Of a DNA stretch of 64,000 nucleotides, positions 10,491 to 22,669 are shown piece by piece (within the stretch, counting starts at the first letter, position 1; the number at the start of each line of letters is the position of its first letter). The notes beneath the pieces were generated by a model, which saw only the letters and a program-made list of their open reading frames with translations, had not been told where the DNA came from and did not search any database. Source of the stretch: Palaemon carinicauda (lineage: Eukaryota; Arthropoda; Malacostraca; Decapoda; Palaemonidae); assembly GCF_036898095.1 (NCBI RefSeq), contig NC_090761.1, forward strand, positions 43,038,446 to 43,102,445, read 5' to 3'. A program made the position numbers and the translations under genes.

Positions 10491-12250
10491 GGATAAAACT
10501 GGGTTCGGCAGAGGAAACAGCTTCAGTTTCAATTCTAGAGCTAGAGGGAACCAATTGCTTCTGGGCCATTTGGGGGTCACTACTGCTGCTGTTCCTCTGA
10601 CGGATCTTAGCTTGTCGAGGACTTTTAGCAGGAGATTGGTTGATGGGAACATGTAGATCCGATTCCATGTGTTCCAGTCGAAAGACATGGCATCTATTGC
10701 TTCTGCTTGAGAGTCCTTGTGAGGGGCTACACAACGAGGAAGTTTTTTGTTGCCGCTCGTTGTGAAGAGGTTGATCTGCAGTCCCGGGACTTTTTCCGAG
10801 ATGAAGGAGAATGAGTCTGCGTCTAGGGACCATTCTGTTTCTATCGGCTTTCGCCTGGATAGAGCATCCGCTGTCACGCTGTCACATTGCGGAACCCTTG
10901 AAGATGAACTGCTGATAAGTGCCATCTTTTCTTCCTTGCCAGGTAGAAGATAGCTAGCATCACATGGTTGATGTGAGGTAATCTCGAGCCTTGTCGATTT
11001 AGACATTTTACAATCACCTCATTGTCCAGGAACAGTCTGATGTAGACTGCTCTGCAAGGGGATAGTTTCTTCAACGTTAGGAAGACTGCCATAGCCTCCA
11101 AAAGGTTGATGTGAAAGGTTTTGAACTGGTGCGACCAATTCCCCTGCTATTTCCTTTCTTGCGAATGGCCTCCCCATCCTTCCAGGGAGGGGCCTGTGTG
11201 TATCACCACTGATGGTTGTGGTGGTTGCAAGGGAATTGTTCGTGCTAGGCTCTTGGCTGTTGACCACGGCCTTAATAGCGTGCGCAATCGGGTCGGGGTC
11301 AACCTTAGTTGATCTCTTCGAGCGTTTGATGCGTATCTTCTCCAGACTCCTGACGCATCCTTTAATCGTGCTTTTAGCACCAGGTCTGTCACTGCTGCAA
11401 ACTGGAGAGAGCCCAATACTCTTTACTGTTGGCATTTTGAAATCCTCTTGTGTTGGATTAGTCTCTTGACAGAACCCGCTATCTCTCTCTTCTTTAGTGG
11501 AATGGGGAGATGGTGTGACTGTAAAGTTCCAATGGATTCCTAACCAGATAAACTTTTGAGCTGGAGAAAGGCGAGACTTCTTGCGGTTGATCTTGAAGCC
11601 TAAGAGCTCCATTAACTGGATCACCTTTCTGGCCGCTTGCAGACAAGTAGTTTTGGATGCTGCCCACACCAGCCAATCGTCCAGGTATGCTACTACCTGA
11701 ATTCCTTCGGAACGTAGTTGTTGGACGATTGTATCCGCTAACTTTGTGAATATCTTTGGGGCTATGCTTAGCCCAAAGGGCATGGCTGTGAAGACATATT
11801 TTGTCTTCTGTATCCGGAATCCTATGTAGGAGGAGAAGGGGCGACTGACTGGTAGGTGCCAGTAAGCATCTGCCAGGTCTATTGAAACCGTGTATGCACC
11901 TTTTGGTAGAAGGGTCCTTATGTGTTGCAAGGTAAACATCCGGAACTTGTTGTTCTCGACGAACTTATTGAATGGAGACAAGTCTAGAATGACTCGGAGT
12001 TTGTCTGAGTCTTTCTTGGGAACACAGAACAGCATTCCCTGGAATTTTATGGACTTCAATTTCCTTATTACCTTCTTGTTCAAGAGTTCTGAGGTATATT
12101 CTTCCAACAAGGGGGTGGAGTGTTGGAAGAATTCTGGAAAAGAGGGTGGAATTTTGTTCCATTTCCAACAGGGTCCATTCGTGATTAGGCTGTGGATCCA
12201 GGGATCAAAGGTCCAACGATCCCGAAACTGAAACAGTCTGCCTCCTGCCT
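10410..12250 (-). pseudogene. reverse transcriptase and RNase H of DIRS-C
   Basis: This copies RNA into DNA and degrades the template. On the minus strand the RT part shows a start region WIHSLITNGPCWKWN, then VPKKDSDKLRVILDLSPFN, motif A in YTVSIDLADAYWHLP, and the catalytic motif VAYLDDWLV, all in one frame to about 11420. A frameshift follows. The frame 11416-11147 carries the connection and the start of RNase H, where HTGPSLEGWGG has Gly in place of the first catalytic Asp of copy B. A third frame (11101-10874) continues RNase H (LDNEVIVKCLNRQG), followed by ALSRRKP. The RT core is intact in sequence, but the polyprotein is broken at least twice. Confidence 0.85.
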
Positions 12251-12411
12251 GAAACCTCTAATTGTTTAGAGGTTCCTGAGGACTTGTTTCCAAGACTGCA
12301 TCCTCCCCTACCCCTTGAGGAGTTTCCAGAGGAGCCTCTCTTTGGCCCTTTACCTTTGTAGGGCCAAAAGGTGGTCATGTGCCTCTCAAAACCTGGATTG
12401 AACACAGGTGA

Positions 12412-13903
12412 CTAGGCCACCAGCTGCTGAGGGACCATCTGAAATGTCGTTTGCGGCTGGGTTACCATTTGAGGCACTGTGGCCATGGTCACGGCCGGAA
12501 GTTGTGCAGGTCTACGTGGTTTCTTTGCCTTTCTGTTCTTAGGCTGGGGACCACTGTCTGAGCATGATTTCCTTTTGGAAGACATGCCCCACTTTTGGAG
12601 AAGGTTCCTATTTTCCATGGCGGCTTTGGCAATGACTTCTTGGACCACATCTTGTGGGAAGAGGTCTTTGCCCCAGATGCATGACGAGATCAGCTTTCTG
12701 GGTTCGTGTTTTACCCTTGCTGTGGCAAACACATGCTCTCTACAGGTCCTCCTAGACCTGACGAAGGCATATAAGTCCTTCATATGGGTACCCATGTGGG
12801 ACTTGGCTAAGACCATGTACATGTCTGGGACATTGGTTAGGCCTGCACACATTTCCAGTCAGTTCTGATGAGACAGGGAAGCGGAAAGTCTTTCTTTCGT
12901 CTCCTGTTCCCTTCTCAAAAGATGGTCTGGCAACTTTGGAAGGTTCTCATTAAATGGCTGGCCTGCTATCTCCGGATCCAACTTCGAGACGGAGAAGGTT
13001 AGATGGACTTCTTTCCACTCCCCCTCGCAGGTAAGCATGGCTACAGATAATGGCTTGCATTCCTCTAGGACTGGGCAAGGTTTTCCCTCTTCGACTGCTT
13101 TCATGACACGGTCAAGGGCTTTCACCGAAAAGGGGAAAGTTCTGGAGGAAGGAGCAACGAAGGTTGGGTGCCTCTTGCTCAATGCGGAGACTTTGGAGTT
13201 GGTATATCCTGCTTCTTTCAGGGTCTTGGTTAGGATGGTCGAAGACAATGACTTCCTTAGGTACCGTCTCCTCGCGGGATGCAGGTTCATCTCGCAGTCT
13301 CACGTAGCAATCTGGGTATGTTGAAAAGCTGGGCTAGAATTGAAGACCTTCAAGGGGTTTGGCCCCAACTTCTCGGAGATGTAAAGCTTCCCATTCATCA
13401 TGGGCATGTGCTCCGTATACCTCCAGGGGTTGGTTTTGGAGCAGTGAGGGAGGTCAGATACTGTAAGGGGCTTAGCAGAGCCCCTGGAAGCGCCAGGGCA
13501 TTTCCCTTCCTGTACCTCTCTCTTCGTCTCTTTGAGATCTTGCTTTATCTCCTCTTGTTCCTTCCAGAACACTGCCAACATCTGCTGGGTCAACTCTAGG
13601 AGCGCCTCACTCCTGTCGACCTGTGTAGTCGATTGGGGAGTTGGGGCTGAAGAGGTTGACGGCATAGGTTGATATGCCGTCAGTGAACTGGGGGTCCTCA
13701 GTCACCGTCGAAATGGATCCTTCTTCCTCCATGGGTGGTTGAACCACTTTTTCTTCAGGGCCTTCTTGCAGTAGGTTCTGTTCGGTGTCGGTGGACACCT
13801 CCGACATCCGTTCTTGGTGGATGTCCATGGCTTCCAGTGCCTTGTTGATGTCCGCGTCCACTGTCAGTTGGATGAAGGGCGGCTGGACCTGTACCTGGGG
13901 CAC
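12412..13903 (-). pseudogene. gag-like ORF1 protein of DIRS-C
   Basis: Three successive minus-strand frames (13903-13607, 13665-13300, 13290-12412 in two pieces) give one acidic-to-basic protein. It has an N-terminal acidic part, a coiled-coil-like EEIKQDLKETKREVQEG segment, a central region, and a C-terminal domain with KDLFPQDVVQEVIAKAAMEN. The last domain is similar to ALFPQDLVKEVAANLTQKA in the gag-like protein of D, so the block is conserved between families. A basic nuclear-signal-like stretch (KNRKAKKPRR) lies near the end. Breaks occur near 13610, 13295 and 12855. A function as a nucleocapsid-like protein is inferred from position only. Confidence 0.7.
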
Positions 13904-13999
13904 AACAAGACTGGATTGAGCCTTAGGGAACAGAAGGTGCCTTTGAGATTCGTTAGGTAGGTAAGGTCCCGGAGAGTTCGTCTGGAACCCTCTTACCCA

Positions 14000-14221
14000 T
14001 CATCGAAGGGTTTCCCTTGCTGTATCCTTTGACTCCGTGGTGTCAGGGATATCGTTTCCAAAGCCGTTGGTTAGCAAGGTCGAGCAGTTGGAGCAACCCT
14101 TCGGGTCCCAGTACCTCAGGGATCCAGATACGATGCAGCAGGGGGCATGAGACCTACACATCATATGCCCACAAAAGTCCTTACTCTTGTGGTTGCAGAA
14201 CACAACTGCCCATTTCACCAT
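14000..14221 (-). pseudogene. Cys/His-rich N-terminal segment of the DIRS-C gag-like protein
   Basis: A 73-residue frame with FCNHKSKDFCGHMMCRSHAP followed by further Cys and GCSNCSTLL. The Cys spacing resembles the N-terminal segments of the gag-like proteins of D (36063-35850, CRG..C.....CEEC) and E (48865-48700, CPVYRGQWCNSENKCNEC). A zinc-binding fold is inferred. It is separated from the frame at 13903 by a stop. Confidence 0.55.
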
Positions 14222-14659
14222 TGGCTCCTCCTGTAAAGGAAAAAGGGTGAAATGAGTATTCAGTTGTTTATATCATTGATATAAAAGCATACTTTTAATA
14301 GTAATACTTATTATTATAATTAATAGCTTAGGATAGTAAGCTTGAAAGGAAATAGGAAAGACACATATCTGTGTTTCCTCTCCCAGGGGTTCACTGATAC
14401 TTCCTTCAATATTAATATTAAAATTCCTTATAAGGGAAAATACAGGGTGGAACGATTCCCGTGCATAGAGCCGGAGTTAGTTAATATCTATACTAACTTC
14501 TCCACCTTTAGAATATAAATACTGAACGGTGTTTCATAAGTGTCCCGATAATCAAAGGATTCATCAGGGTGTTGAGGGAATACTTCAACCTAAACATGTT
14601 ATGCAGTCCCAACAATAGACTGTGATAAGATACACAGAGTATGTCAGAAATATTTATAC

Positions 14660-14826
14660 TACTGTATTGTTGTATACTGTAGTTTTACCAACTACCGTAT
14701 TGTTATATACTGTATTTTACCAACTACTGTATTGTTGTATACTGTAGTTTTACCCACTACTGTATTGTTGTATACTGTAATATTACTAACTACTGTATTG
14801 TTTTATACTGTAGTTTTACCGGTATA
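14660..14826. repeat. minisatellite, about five units of 29-33 bases
   Basis: The unit is close to CTACTGTATTGTTGTATACT plus GTAGTTTTACCAA, with point differences and one shorter unit (ACCGTATTGTTATATACTGT variant). Confidence 0.85.
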
Positions 14827-15345
14827 CTACCGGGGTTAGGCTTGTGCCTGGCGGCACTAACTGATAGAGAGAGAGAAAGAATGAAAAGGAGGGTTTCCTA
14901 CTATCATGGTTTAGCACAATAAATGGAAGTGTATGAGGGCTACTGCCGACTACGGTCTCTTTGCCAAAATGAGAGTTCTAATGGAAGGGGAGGAATACAT
15001 CTGATTCTAGCTTCCATCCGGCCACAACTTTTGCTGCCAGCTGTACTGCCGGTTGCAAGGTTGTGGATGGCAGGCCAAGAGAGGACTGAAGAATTCTCAA
15101 CAGTATAATGGGTTTCCCACCGGCAGCCGTCGGGGCCGGCTCAGTCTTTCCCCCGGGGGCATTCACCTCCAGTTAAGGAAGGACATAAGGAGGAAGTGGC
15201 CGAGGCAGCAACCTAACCGCCGCTGGTAGGGTCCTGGCCGGCAACATAGGTAACCTGGGAAGCTGGGATGACTGTCTGAATACCGGCGAAAGAATATTGT
15301 ACGGCTAGGCCGACACTAAAGGACAGAGGGGGGAGGGAAAAGGGT

Positions 15346-15646
15346 CTTATAGTTTACAGGGAAGAAAGGCGGCGGCAGGTATGCCGCCTACTTTCAGCGG
15401 TAAACTAAGGAAGCATGGCTTCCTGTGCCGACGCCATCGTGGGCGGCAGAGGAACAAAGATTCCCCTATCAGCGACATTGTCGGCTGCAAGACGTAGTCT
15501 TATAGTTTATAGGGGAAAAACGCTGCGGCAGGTATGCTGTCCACTTTCAGCTGTAAACTAAGGAAGCATGGCTTCCTGTGCCGACGCCGTCGTGGGCGGC
15601 AGAAAAACAAAGATTCCCCTGTCGGCAACATTGTCAGCTGCAAGAC
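15346..15646. repeat. tandem duplication of about 153 bases
   Basis: CTTATAGTTTACAGGGAAG at 15346 recurs as CTTATAGTTTATAGGGGAAA at 15499. Both copies share AAACTAAGGAAGCATGGCTT, CCTGTGCCGACGCC and CAAAGATTCCCCT. The copies differ at roughly one base in ten, so the duplication is not recent. Confidence 0.85.
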
Positions 15647-16406
15647 TATACATCCTGAGCTACCGTCTTACTTCAAAGCCGGGATACTCGGCATCAAAGA
15701 AGGTAGATGGTGTACGATTATCTAAGTCAAGCTGGAGTTTACTACTCAGCGGCGATGACGAAATATAGAGGTTGCCACTTGTAATGTCGGCACTTAGGGA
15801 GGGAGGAAGGGTTTAGCCTCTTTTCTCTAAAAGAGAAAAGTATCAAACCATATCCATAAATTCTAAGGGATACATATCCCCATCCGAATTAATAGGGAAC
15901 GATACGATGAGGTTAAACAATGGGAATTACTTTAGGCTAGCCAGACTTCAGTGGGGACCGCGGCCAAGGTTAATACCACCGGGGTCCCCATCGTACACGA
16001 AAGTAACCGGGGTCCCCATCGTATACGAAAGTAACATTACATATCGGAAGAGGAAATGTTATAATGTATGCAAAGTCTTCATTAGATAATTTGCCTGACT
16101 AGCTAAAAAGTTTTCCTTTATAGCTAAATACCGGGAGTGTCGCACTACTGACTAAATAAAATGCATTTATGACGTGCGACTGCAGCTCAAAATGGCCGCC
16201 TCCAGTGTTAGCTACGCTCCACTAAACACACTTAAATTATACGAATTTAACTGTGAGAAGGGAGCATAAATATTATACACAGGAAAGATTAGATACTCAA
16301 CTTTCCAGAAGCTGAAGATGCTGGAGATTGTATAATAACATTCCGAAATCAGTAATAAACACCGAGAGAAGCGTGGGAGCGCACTTATCTTAAATGCTAC
16401 GGATTA

Positions 16407-16718
16407 AAGGAATGATGGGCCATTGTAGTATGGAGAGGATGTCCACCGGGTACCTTGATAATGGCTCCCCTTTCGTTTGCCACTCTTCCCCCTCAAAGAA
16501 TTAAATTTATTCGGGGTGAAGATTGCTGTGTCGTATCAAAAAATACGTCCCCTGATATTATGCGATATCCTTAAAGATATATTAAGGATATTCACGTCAG
16601 GAGTTAGAATTCTGGAGACCTACGGTTAATTCTCTGGGAGTATTACTGTAGCAAATATCCCTTAGAAAGCTACCTAAAGGAACCTTCCATCAGGACGACA
16701 TAGCCAAGCCCCAAAAAA
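16407..16718 (-). repeat. left inverted terminal repeat of DIRS-C
   Basis: The plus strand reads GATGGGCCATTGTAGTATGG through TTCGGGGTGAAGATTGC to GGAACCTTCCATCAGGACGA. It is the inverse of 8222-8560. The outermost bases are AGCCCCAAAAAA, which differ from the right end, as needed for the two halves of the internal complementary region. Confidence 0.85.
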
Positions 16719-17247
16719 TATACAGAATTAAAAAAAGGCCAAATAAAAAGATGAAATTTAATTTCAAATTTATCGTAAAATCACCTGTTAATATTTTCTG
16801 CCATTTGTTAATGTGTTTCCTAAAACTAGGTGTTAATGTTTTCTGTCATTTATTAATCTGTTTTGTAAAATTGTTTTTTTCTGCAGTTTGTCATCCGCCT
16901 CTACTGCCCAATCACTTCGCTCTTAGACATTGCCTCACTCCAAAGGTAAGGCTCCACATTTTTAATACTGTATTTTCCCTGTATTATTGCTTTGTTTTCC
17001 TGTCTGCTCTAATTATACATTTACTTTACAGGATATTAACAGTTAGGTTATTACTGAATGATCCAAATAGTTCTATTTCATTTAGCTTAGTGGAGTTTAG
17101 TCTTATTATGATCATTTGCTATGGCATTTTTGTAGGGTCTGGAATGAATTAGTCTTTTTACATGTAAAAGGCAACTCACGATGCGAAAAAATCCCGGTAC
17201 AAAACCCACCACCGGACCAATTAATTTCGTATTGTGAGGCATTACTG
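16719..17247 (+). mobile_element. Tigger-2, right segment
   Basis: Sequence to the right of DIRS-C, ending in a plausible inverted copy of the left Tigger-2 terminus (GAGGCATTACTG at 17236-17247, followed by TA). The frame at 16751-17152 is AT-rich with hydrophobic repeats and is most likely untranslated 3' sequence of the transposon. Assignment is by the terminus match and by the A-run junction. Confidence 0.5.
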
Positions 17248-17574
17248 TAATTCATTCATGTAACCAATCTTGGATATATTGTACTGTAATTGTGACAAAT
17301 TTTACTAGCATTTTGGCAAACTAAAGATACAGGTTTGATAAAATTCATTCATACTTATGAAAAATTGCAATCAAGCTCATAAACTTCCATATATTCTACA
17401 AAGCCTTGTCACAATGCCAATACAATTCTGTTGAATTTTGATCAATTTCATGTCTACTTTCAGTTGAGTTTAGACTTACTTTTGACAGATGCAACTCAAT
17501 ATTTCACTCAATCTCGGTTAAACTTTTAACTAATTTTACTTGCCCTATAAAGCATAATACCAAAAAGAGCTTAC
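17248..17574. other. no feature seen; probable intron
   Basis: AT-rich sequence between the Tigger-2 terminus and the splice donor of the exon at 17575-17847. Nothing further is recognised. Confidence 0.5.
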
Positions 17575-17847
17575 CTCCATCTTGGCTGAGCTTCAACTGC
17601 AAAGAATGCCACTTATCAATATGAATTTCGGATCTAATTTCCTTCTTAACTTCATTTACTTCATAAGAGAAAATGGCTGTTCTATTGCTGAGATGCAGTG
17701 ATATGGAATCTGTTCTATTGCTGAGCAGTGATATGGAATCTGTTCTATTGCTGCCATGCAGTGATATGGAATCTGTTCTATTGCTGCCATGCAGTGATAT
17801 GGAATCCATTTTATCAGTGCAAGATAAATACAAACTCAAAATTATCC
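17575..17847 (-). CDS. putative host exon with 11-residue repeats and a WHS motif (exon 6 or later)
   Basis: On the minus strand a strong acceptor (a T-rich tract then TTTTCAG) precedes 17847, and a consensus donor (GATGGAG followed by GTAAGC) follows 17575. The 273 bases are open in one frame with phase 1 at both ends, like the LDLa exon. The peptide begins IILSLYLSCTDKM, continues with four copies of an 11-residue unit close to NRTDSISLHGS (each with an N-glycosylation sequon NRT), and ends AIFSYEVNEVKKEIRSEIH then IDKWHSLQLKLSQDG. IFSY...KWHSLQL...DG is the spacing seen in pentraxin or laminin-G-like beta-sandwich domains, but that is a weak guess. Membership in the same gene as exons 1-5 is inferred from strand and phase. 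At least one exon is missing before it, because exon 5 ends in phase 0. Confidence 0.55.
17676..17815. repeat. 33-base coding minisatellite, about four units
   Basis: The unit is close to ATGGAATCTGTTCTATTGCT plus GCCATGCAGTGAT; one unit is shortened. The 33-base period preserves the reading frame of the exon on the minus strand. Confidence 0.85.
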
Positions 17848-18485
17848 CTGAAAAGATAAAAAAATACATTTGAGTGTCTGTATATATCGAGGGATTATGC
17901 TCTTGAAATAAGGAGACATGATCTATGACACTGCAATGAATGGAAGTTAAACAAAGACAGATATACATATACAGTACTGTATATTTTTACCATATATGGC
18001 TAATTTACTATGTACTCTCATGCTCATCTTTGTGCTCATCTAAATACTGTATTGAAAATACATCATTTAATCACTGCCTTAGTCCATCTTACTGGAAATT
18101 TCTTGGTTCCTCCTCTCATATTTCACAAAAACACATCGATGCACTTGACCTTTTTTTATTGCCTCTTTCGTATCTTTCCCTTTTGTCCCTCGATCATCAA
18201 AGTTTTTTTTTATTTTTTTTTATTGCAGTGCACCCTTTCTCTCTATCTACCTTTGTCATTTGCTGTCATGGATAATGCCTCACCATAACCATGTATGTCT
18301 CCCAAACATCCCAAAATCAATTGAACTCGTGTTGTTATGTATAAAATTGACATATCTCCTTTTAAAGATATGAATGCCACCATCAAAAAGTGTCTTGGAC
18401 TATTTTTGCTGTTGCCATGAGACTCGATTTTCATATTTTTTTTCTTAGATTCTGTAATCTTGGGGTGTGAATCAATATTCCACAT
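17848..18485. other. no feature seen; probable intron
   Basis: No recognisable coding or repeat content. A minus-strand frame at 18243-18485 lacks supporting splice sites or motifs. Confidence 0.45.
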
Positions 18486-18847
<362 letters not shown>

Positions 18848-18892
18848 GAATGGAAGGAGATATCATCTAGGTTAATGTAGGTAAGGGTTAGG

Positions 18893-21547
18893 TTGGGTAG
18901 GGAATGTTGGGCGTTTGTCAGTGCGTATGGGCCAGGTAGTGAGAAAAGTGAAGAAGAGCGGAATGAGTTCTGGAATGAATTAACTAGGTGTGTAGAAGGA
19001 CTGGGTAGAAGGAATTATGTAGTTGTCATGGGTGACTTAAATGCTAGAGTGGGCGCTGGAGAGGTAGAAGGTGTCATTGGGAAGTATGGCGTACCAGGTG
19101 AAAATGAGAGTGGTGAGAGACTGGTAGATATGTGTGTTGAACAAGAGATGGTAATAAGTGCTAGCTTTTTTAAAAAGAAAGATAAAAATAAGTATACATG
19201 GGTAAGAGTGGCAAATGGAAGAGTAGTAGAAAGGGCATTAATGGATTATGTGTTGATAACTAAAAGAATGTTTGGAAGATTGAAAGACGTGCATGTGTTT
19301 AGGGGTATGGCTAACGGTATGTCTGATCATTTTTTGGAGGAAGGAAAATTAGTTGTAGCAAAAGAGTGGGGGAATAGAGTAGGTGGATGTAAAAGGGAGC
19401 TAGTGAGGGTTGAAGAGCTAATAAAACCGGGGGTAAAAAGTAAATATCAGGAAAGGTTGAAAATGGCATATGACAAGGTGAGAGTAAGAGAAACTGGTAA
19501 TTTAGAGGAGGAGTGGAAGTTAGCAAAAGAAAATTTTATTGGGATTGCAAGTGATGTATGTGGCAAGAAGGTTGTTGGAGGCAGCATGAGGAAGGGCAGT
19601 GAATGGTGGAATGAAGGAGTGAAGGTAAAAGTGGAAGAGAAAAAGAGGGCTTTTGAAGAATGGCTGCAGAGTAATAGTATAGAAAAGTAAGAAAAATATA
19701 GAGAGAAAAAGGTGGAAGTAAAGCGCAAGGTACGTGAGGCAAAGAGGGCAGCTGACCTAAGGTGGGGTCAGGGACTGGGTCAGTCATATGAAGAGAACAA
19801 GAAGTTTTGGAAAGAAGTGAAGAAAGTAAGGAAGGCTGGCGCAAGAATTGAAGAGACAGTGAAAGATGGAAATGGAAGGTTGTTAAAAGGAGAGGAGGCA
19901 AGGAAAAGGTGGGCGGAATATTTTGAAAGTTTGCTGAATGTTGAGCATAATAGGGAGGCAGATATAATTGATGTTCCAGGTGTTGAGGTGCCAGTGATGG
20001 GAGATGAGAATGCGAGAGAGATTACAATAGAGGAAGTGAGGAGAGCACTAGATGAAACGAGAGTAGGAAAAGCATCTGGTATGGATGGTGTGAAAGCTGA
20101 GATGTTGAAGGAAGGGGGTGTGACTGTACTTGAATGGTTGGTGAGATTGTTTAATATGTGTTTTGTGTTGTCAATGGTACCAGTAGATTGGGTTTGTGCG
20201 TGTATTGTACCACTATATAAGGGTAAGGGAGATGTGCATGAGTGTTGTAATTCAAGAGGTATTAGTTTGTTGAGTGTAGTTGGAGAAGTGTATGGTAGAG
20301 TAATGATTAATAGGATTAAGGATAAAACAGAGAATGCAATCTTGGAAGTACAGGGTGGTCTTATAAGAGGTAGGGGTTGTATGAATCAGATTTTTACAGT
20401 TAGGCAGATATGCGAGAAATATTTAGCAAAAGGTAAGGAGGTGTGTGTTGCGTTTATGGATCTGGAGAAAGCATATGATAGAGTTGATAGGGAAGCAATG
20501 TGGAATGTGATGAGGTTATATGGAGTTGGTGGAAGGTTGTTGCAAGCAGTAAAAAGTTTCTACAAAGGTAGTAAAGCATGTGTTAGAATAGGAAATGAAG
20601 TGAGCGATTGGTTTCCGGTGAGAGTGGGGCTGAGACAGGGATGTGTGATGTCGCCGTGGTTGTTTAACTTGTATGTTGATGGAGTGGTGAGAGAGGTGAA
20701 TGCTCGAGTGCTTGGACGAGGATTAAAACTGGTAGACGAAAATGATCATGAATGGGAGGTAAATCAGTTGTTGTTTGCGGATGATACTGTACTGGTAGCA
20801 GACACAGAAGTGAAGCTTGCCCGACTAGTGACAGAATTTGGAAGGGTGTGTGAGAGAAGGAAGGTGAGAGTTAATGTGGGTAAGAGTAAGGTTATGAGAT
20901 GTACGAGAAGGGAAGGTGGTGCAAGGTTGAATGTCATGTTGAATGGAGAGTTACTTGAGGAGGTGGATCAGTTTAAGTACTTGGGGTCTGTTGTTGCAGC
21001 AAATGGTGGAGTGGAAGCAGATGTACGTCAGAGAGTGAATGAAGGATGCAAAGTGTTGGGGGCAGTTAAGGGAGTAGTAAAAAATAGAGGGTTGGGCATG
21101 AATGCAAAGAGAGTTCTATATGAGAAAGTGATTGTACCAACTGTGATGTATGGATCAGAGTTGTAGGGAATGAAAGTGATGGAGAGACAGAAATTGAATG
21201 TGTTTGAGATGAAGTGTGTAAGGAGTATGGCTGGTGTATCTCAAGTAGATAGGGTTAGGAACGAAGTGGTGAGTGTGAGAACGGGTGTAAGAAATGAGTT
21301 AGCGGCTAGAGTGGATATGAATGTGTTGAGGTGGTTTGGCCATGTTGAGAAAATGGAAAAAAGCTGTCTGCTAAAGAAGGTGATGAATACAAGAGTTGAT
21401 GGGAGAAGTACAAGAGGAAGGCCAAGGTTTGGGTGGATGGATGGTGTGAAGAAAGCTCTGGGTGATAGGAGGATAGATGTGAGAGAGGCAAGAGAGCGTG
21501 CTAGAAATAGGAATGAATGGCGAGCGATTGTGACGCAGTTTTGGTAG
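18893..21547 (+). pseudogene. endonuclease-reverse transcriptase of RTE copy 1
   Basis: This nicks target DNA and primes reverse transcription there. One frame runs the whole length with only two internal stops: TAA at 19688-19690 and TAG at 21164-21166, the latter where copy 2 has TGG (SELWGMK). The endonuclease part shows SAYGPG, VVMGDLNARVG and GMSDH. The RT part shows GVKAEMLKEGG, motif A FMDLEKAYDRVD, motif B GLRQGCVMSPWLFNLYVDG and motif C LLFADDTVL. The C-terminal region has RWFGHVEKM and RGRPRFGWMDG. The N-terminal half of the endonuclease is missing. Apart from truncation this is one of the best-kept LINE frames in the window. Confidence 0.85.
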
Positions 21548-21810
21548 GCCCTGCTGCTTCCTCCGGTGCCTTAGATGACCGCGGAGGTAGCAGCAGTAGG
21601 GGATTCAGCATTTTGAAGCTTCATCTGAGATGGAATTGTGGGAGGTTGGGCTGTGGCACCCTAGCAGTACCAGCTGAACTCGGTTGAATCCCTTGTCAGG
21701 CTGGGAGGAACGTAGAGAGTAGTCCCCTTTTTGTTTTGTTTCTTTGTTGATGTCGGCTACCCCCCAAAATTGGGGGAAGTGCCTTGGTATATGGATGGAT
21801 ATAATGTATA
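21548..21810 (+). other. 3' untranslated region of RTE copy 1
   Basis: It has GCCCTGCTGCTTCCTCCGG, a G-rich middle, GGCTGGGAGGAACGTAGAGA and the terminal CAAAATTGGGGGAAGTGCC. It is conserved in copies 2 (40590-40850) and 3 (57661-57868). Confidence 0.85.
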
Positions 21811-22441
<631 letters not shown>

Positions 22442-22442
<1 letters not shown>

Positions 22443-22669
22443 GATTTTGTTCCTGCTTCTAGCTAGTTGTTGATGTAACTATATTTTTCACATAATGTAG
22501 TAACTTTGCATCTTTGTATAAAAGGAAGGAATGATTACTTTGGAAACACACCTTTCTTGAGGAAATATTCATAATTTTAGTAAGGAAGTTTTAATTTTGG
22601 TCTCTTTTCTGGTCTTCGGCAGCTGACTCTCAACTTACCTTATTGAGCTAAAATTCTAGATATAGTAAA
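22442..22669. other. no feature seen
   Basis: AT-rich sequence without recognisable content. Confidence 0.4.

Larger units (their letters stand above)
14222..16406 (-). other. DIRS-C 5' non-coding region with internal tandem repeats
   Basis: About 2.2 kb without a recognisable gene between the left terminal repeat and ORF1. It holds a 33-base minisatellite (14660-14826) and a 153-base tandem duplication (15346-15646), listed separately. The short plus-strand frames at 14923-15108 and 15534-15768 look fortuitous. Confidence 0.6.
8220..16718 (-). mobile_element. DIRS-like retrotransposon C (family I), full length, 8.5 kb
   Basis: Both inverted terminal repeats are present: the right end at 8222-8560 and the left end at 16407-16718 (element on the minus strand). 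The internal complementary region is at 8641-8731. Gene order on the minus strand is Cys/His-rich and gag-like (14221-12412), RT/RNase H (about 12250-10410), tyrosine recombinase (about 10490-9456). The element is bounded by an A-run at 8219-8225 and A6 at 16713-16718. Removing it joins two parts of Tigger-2 with one A-run. All genes carry stops or frameshifts. Confidence 0.85.

Noticed and set aside
18243..18485. Minus-strand frame with [10 protein letters not shown], considered as a host exon
   Set aside because: No acceptor or donor of good quality, and the phase does not fit the neighbouring exon.
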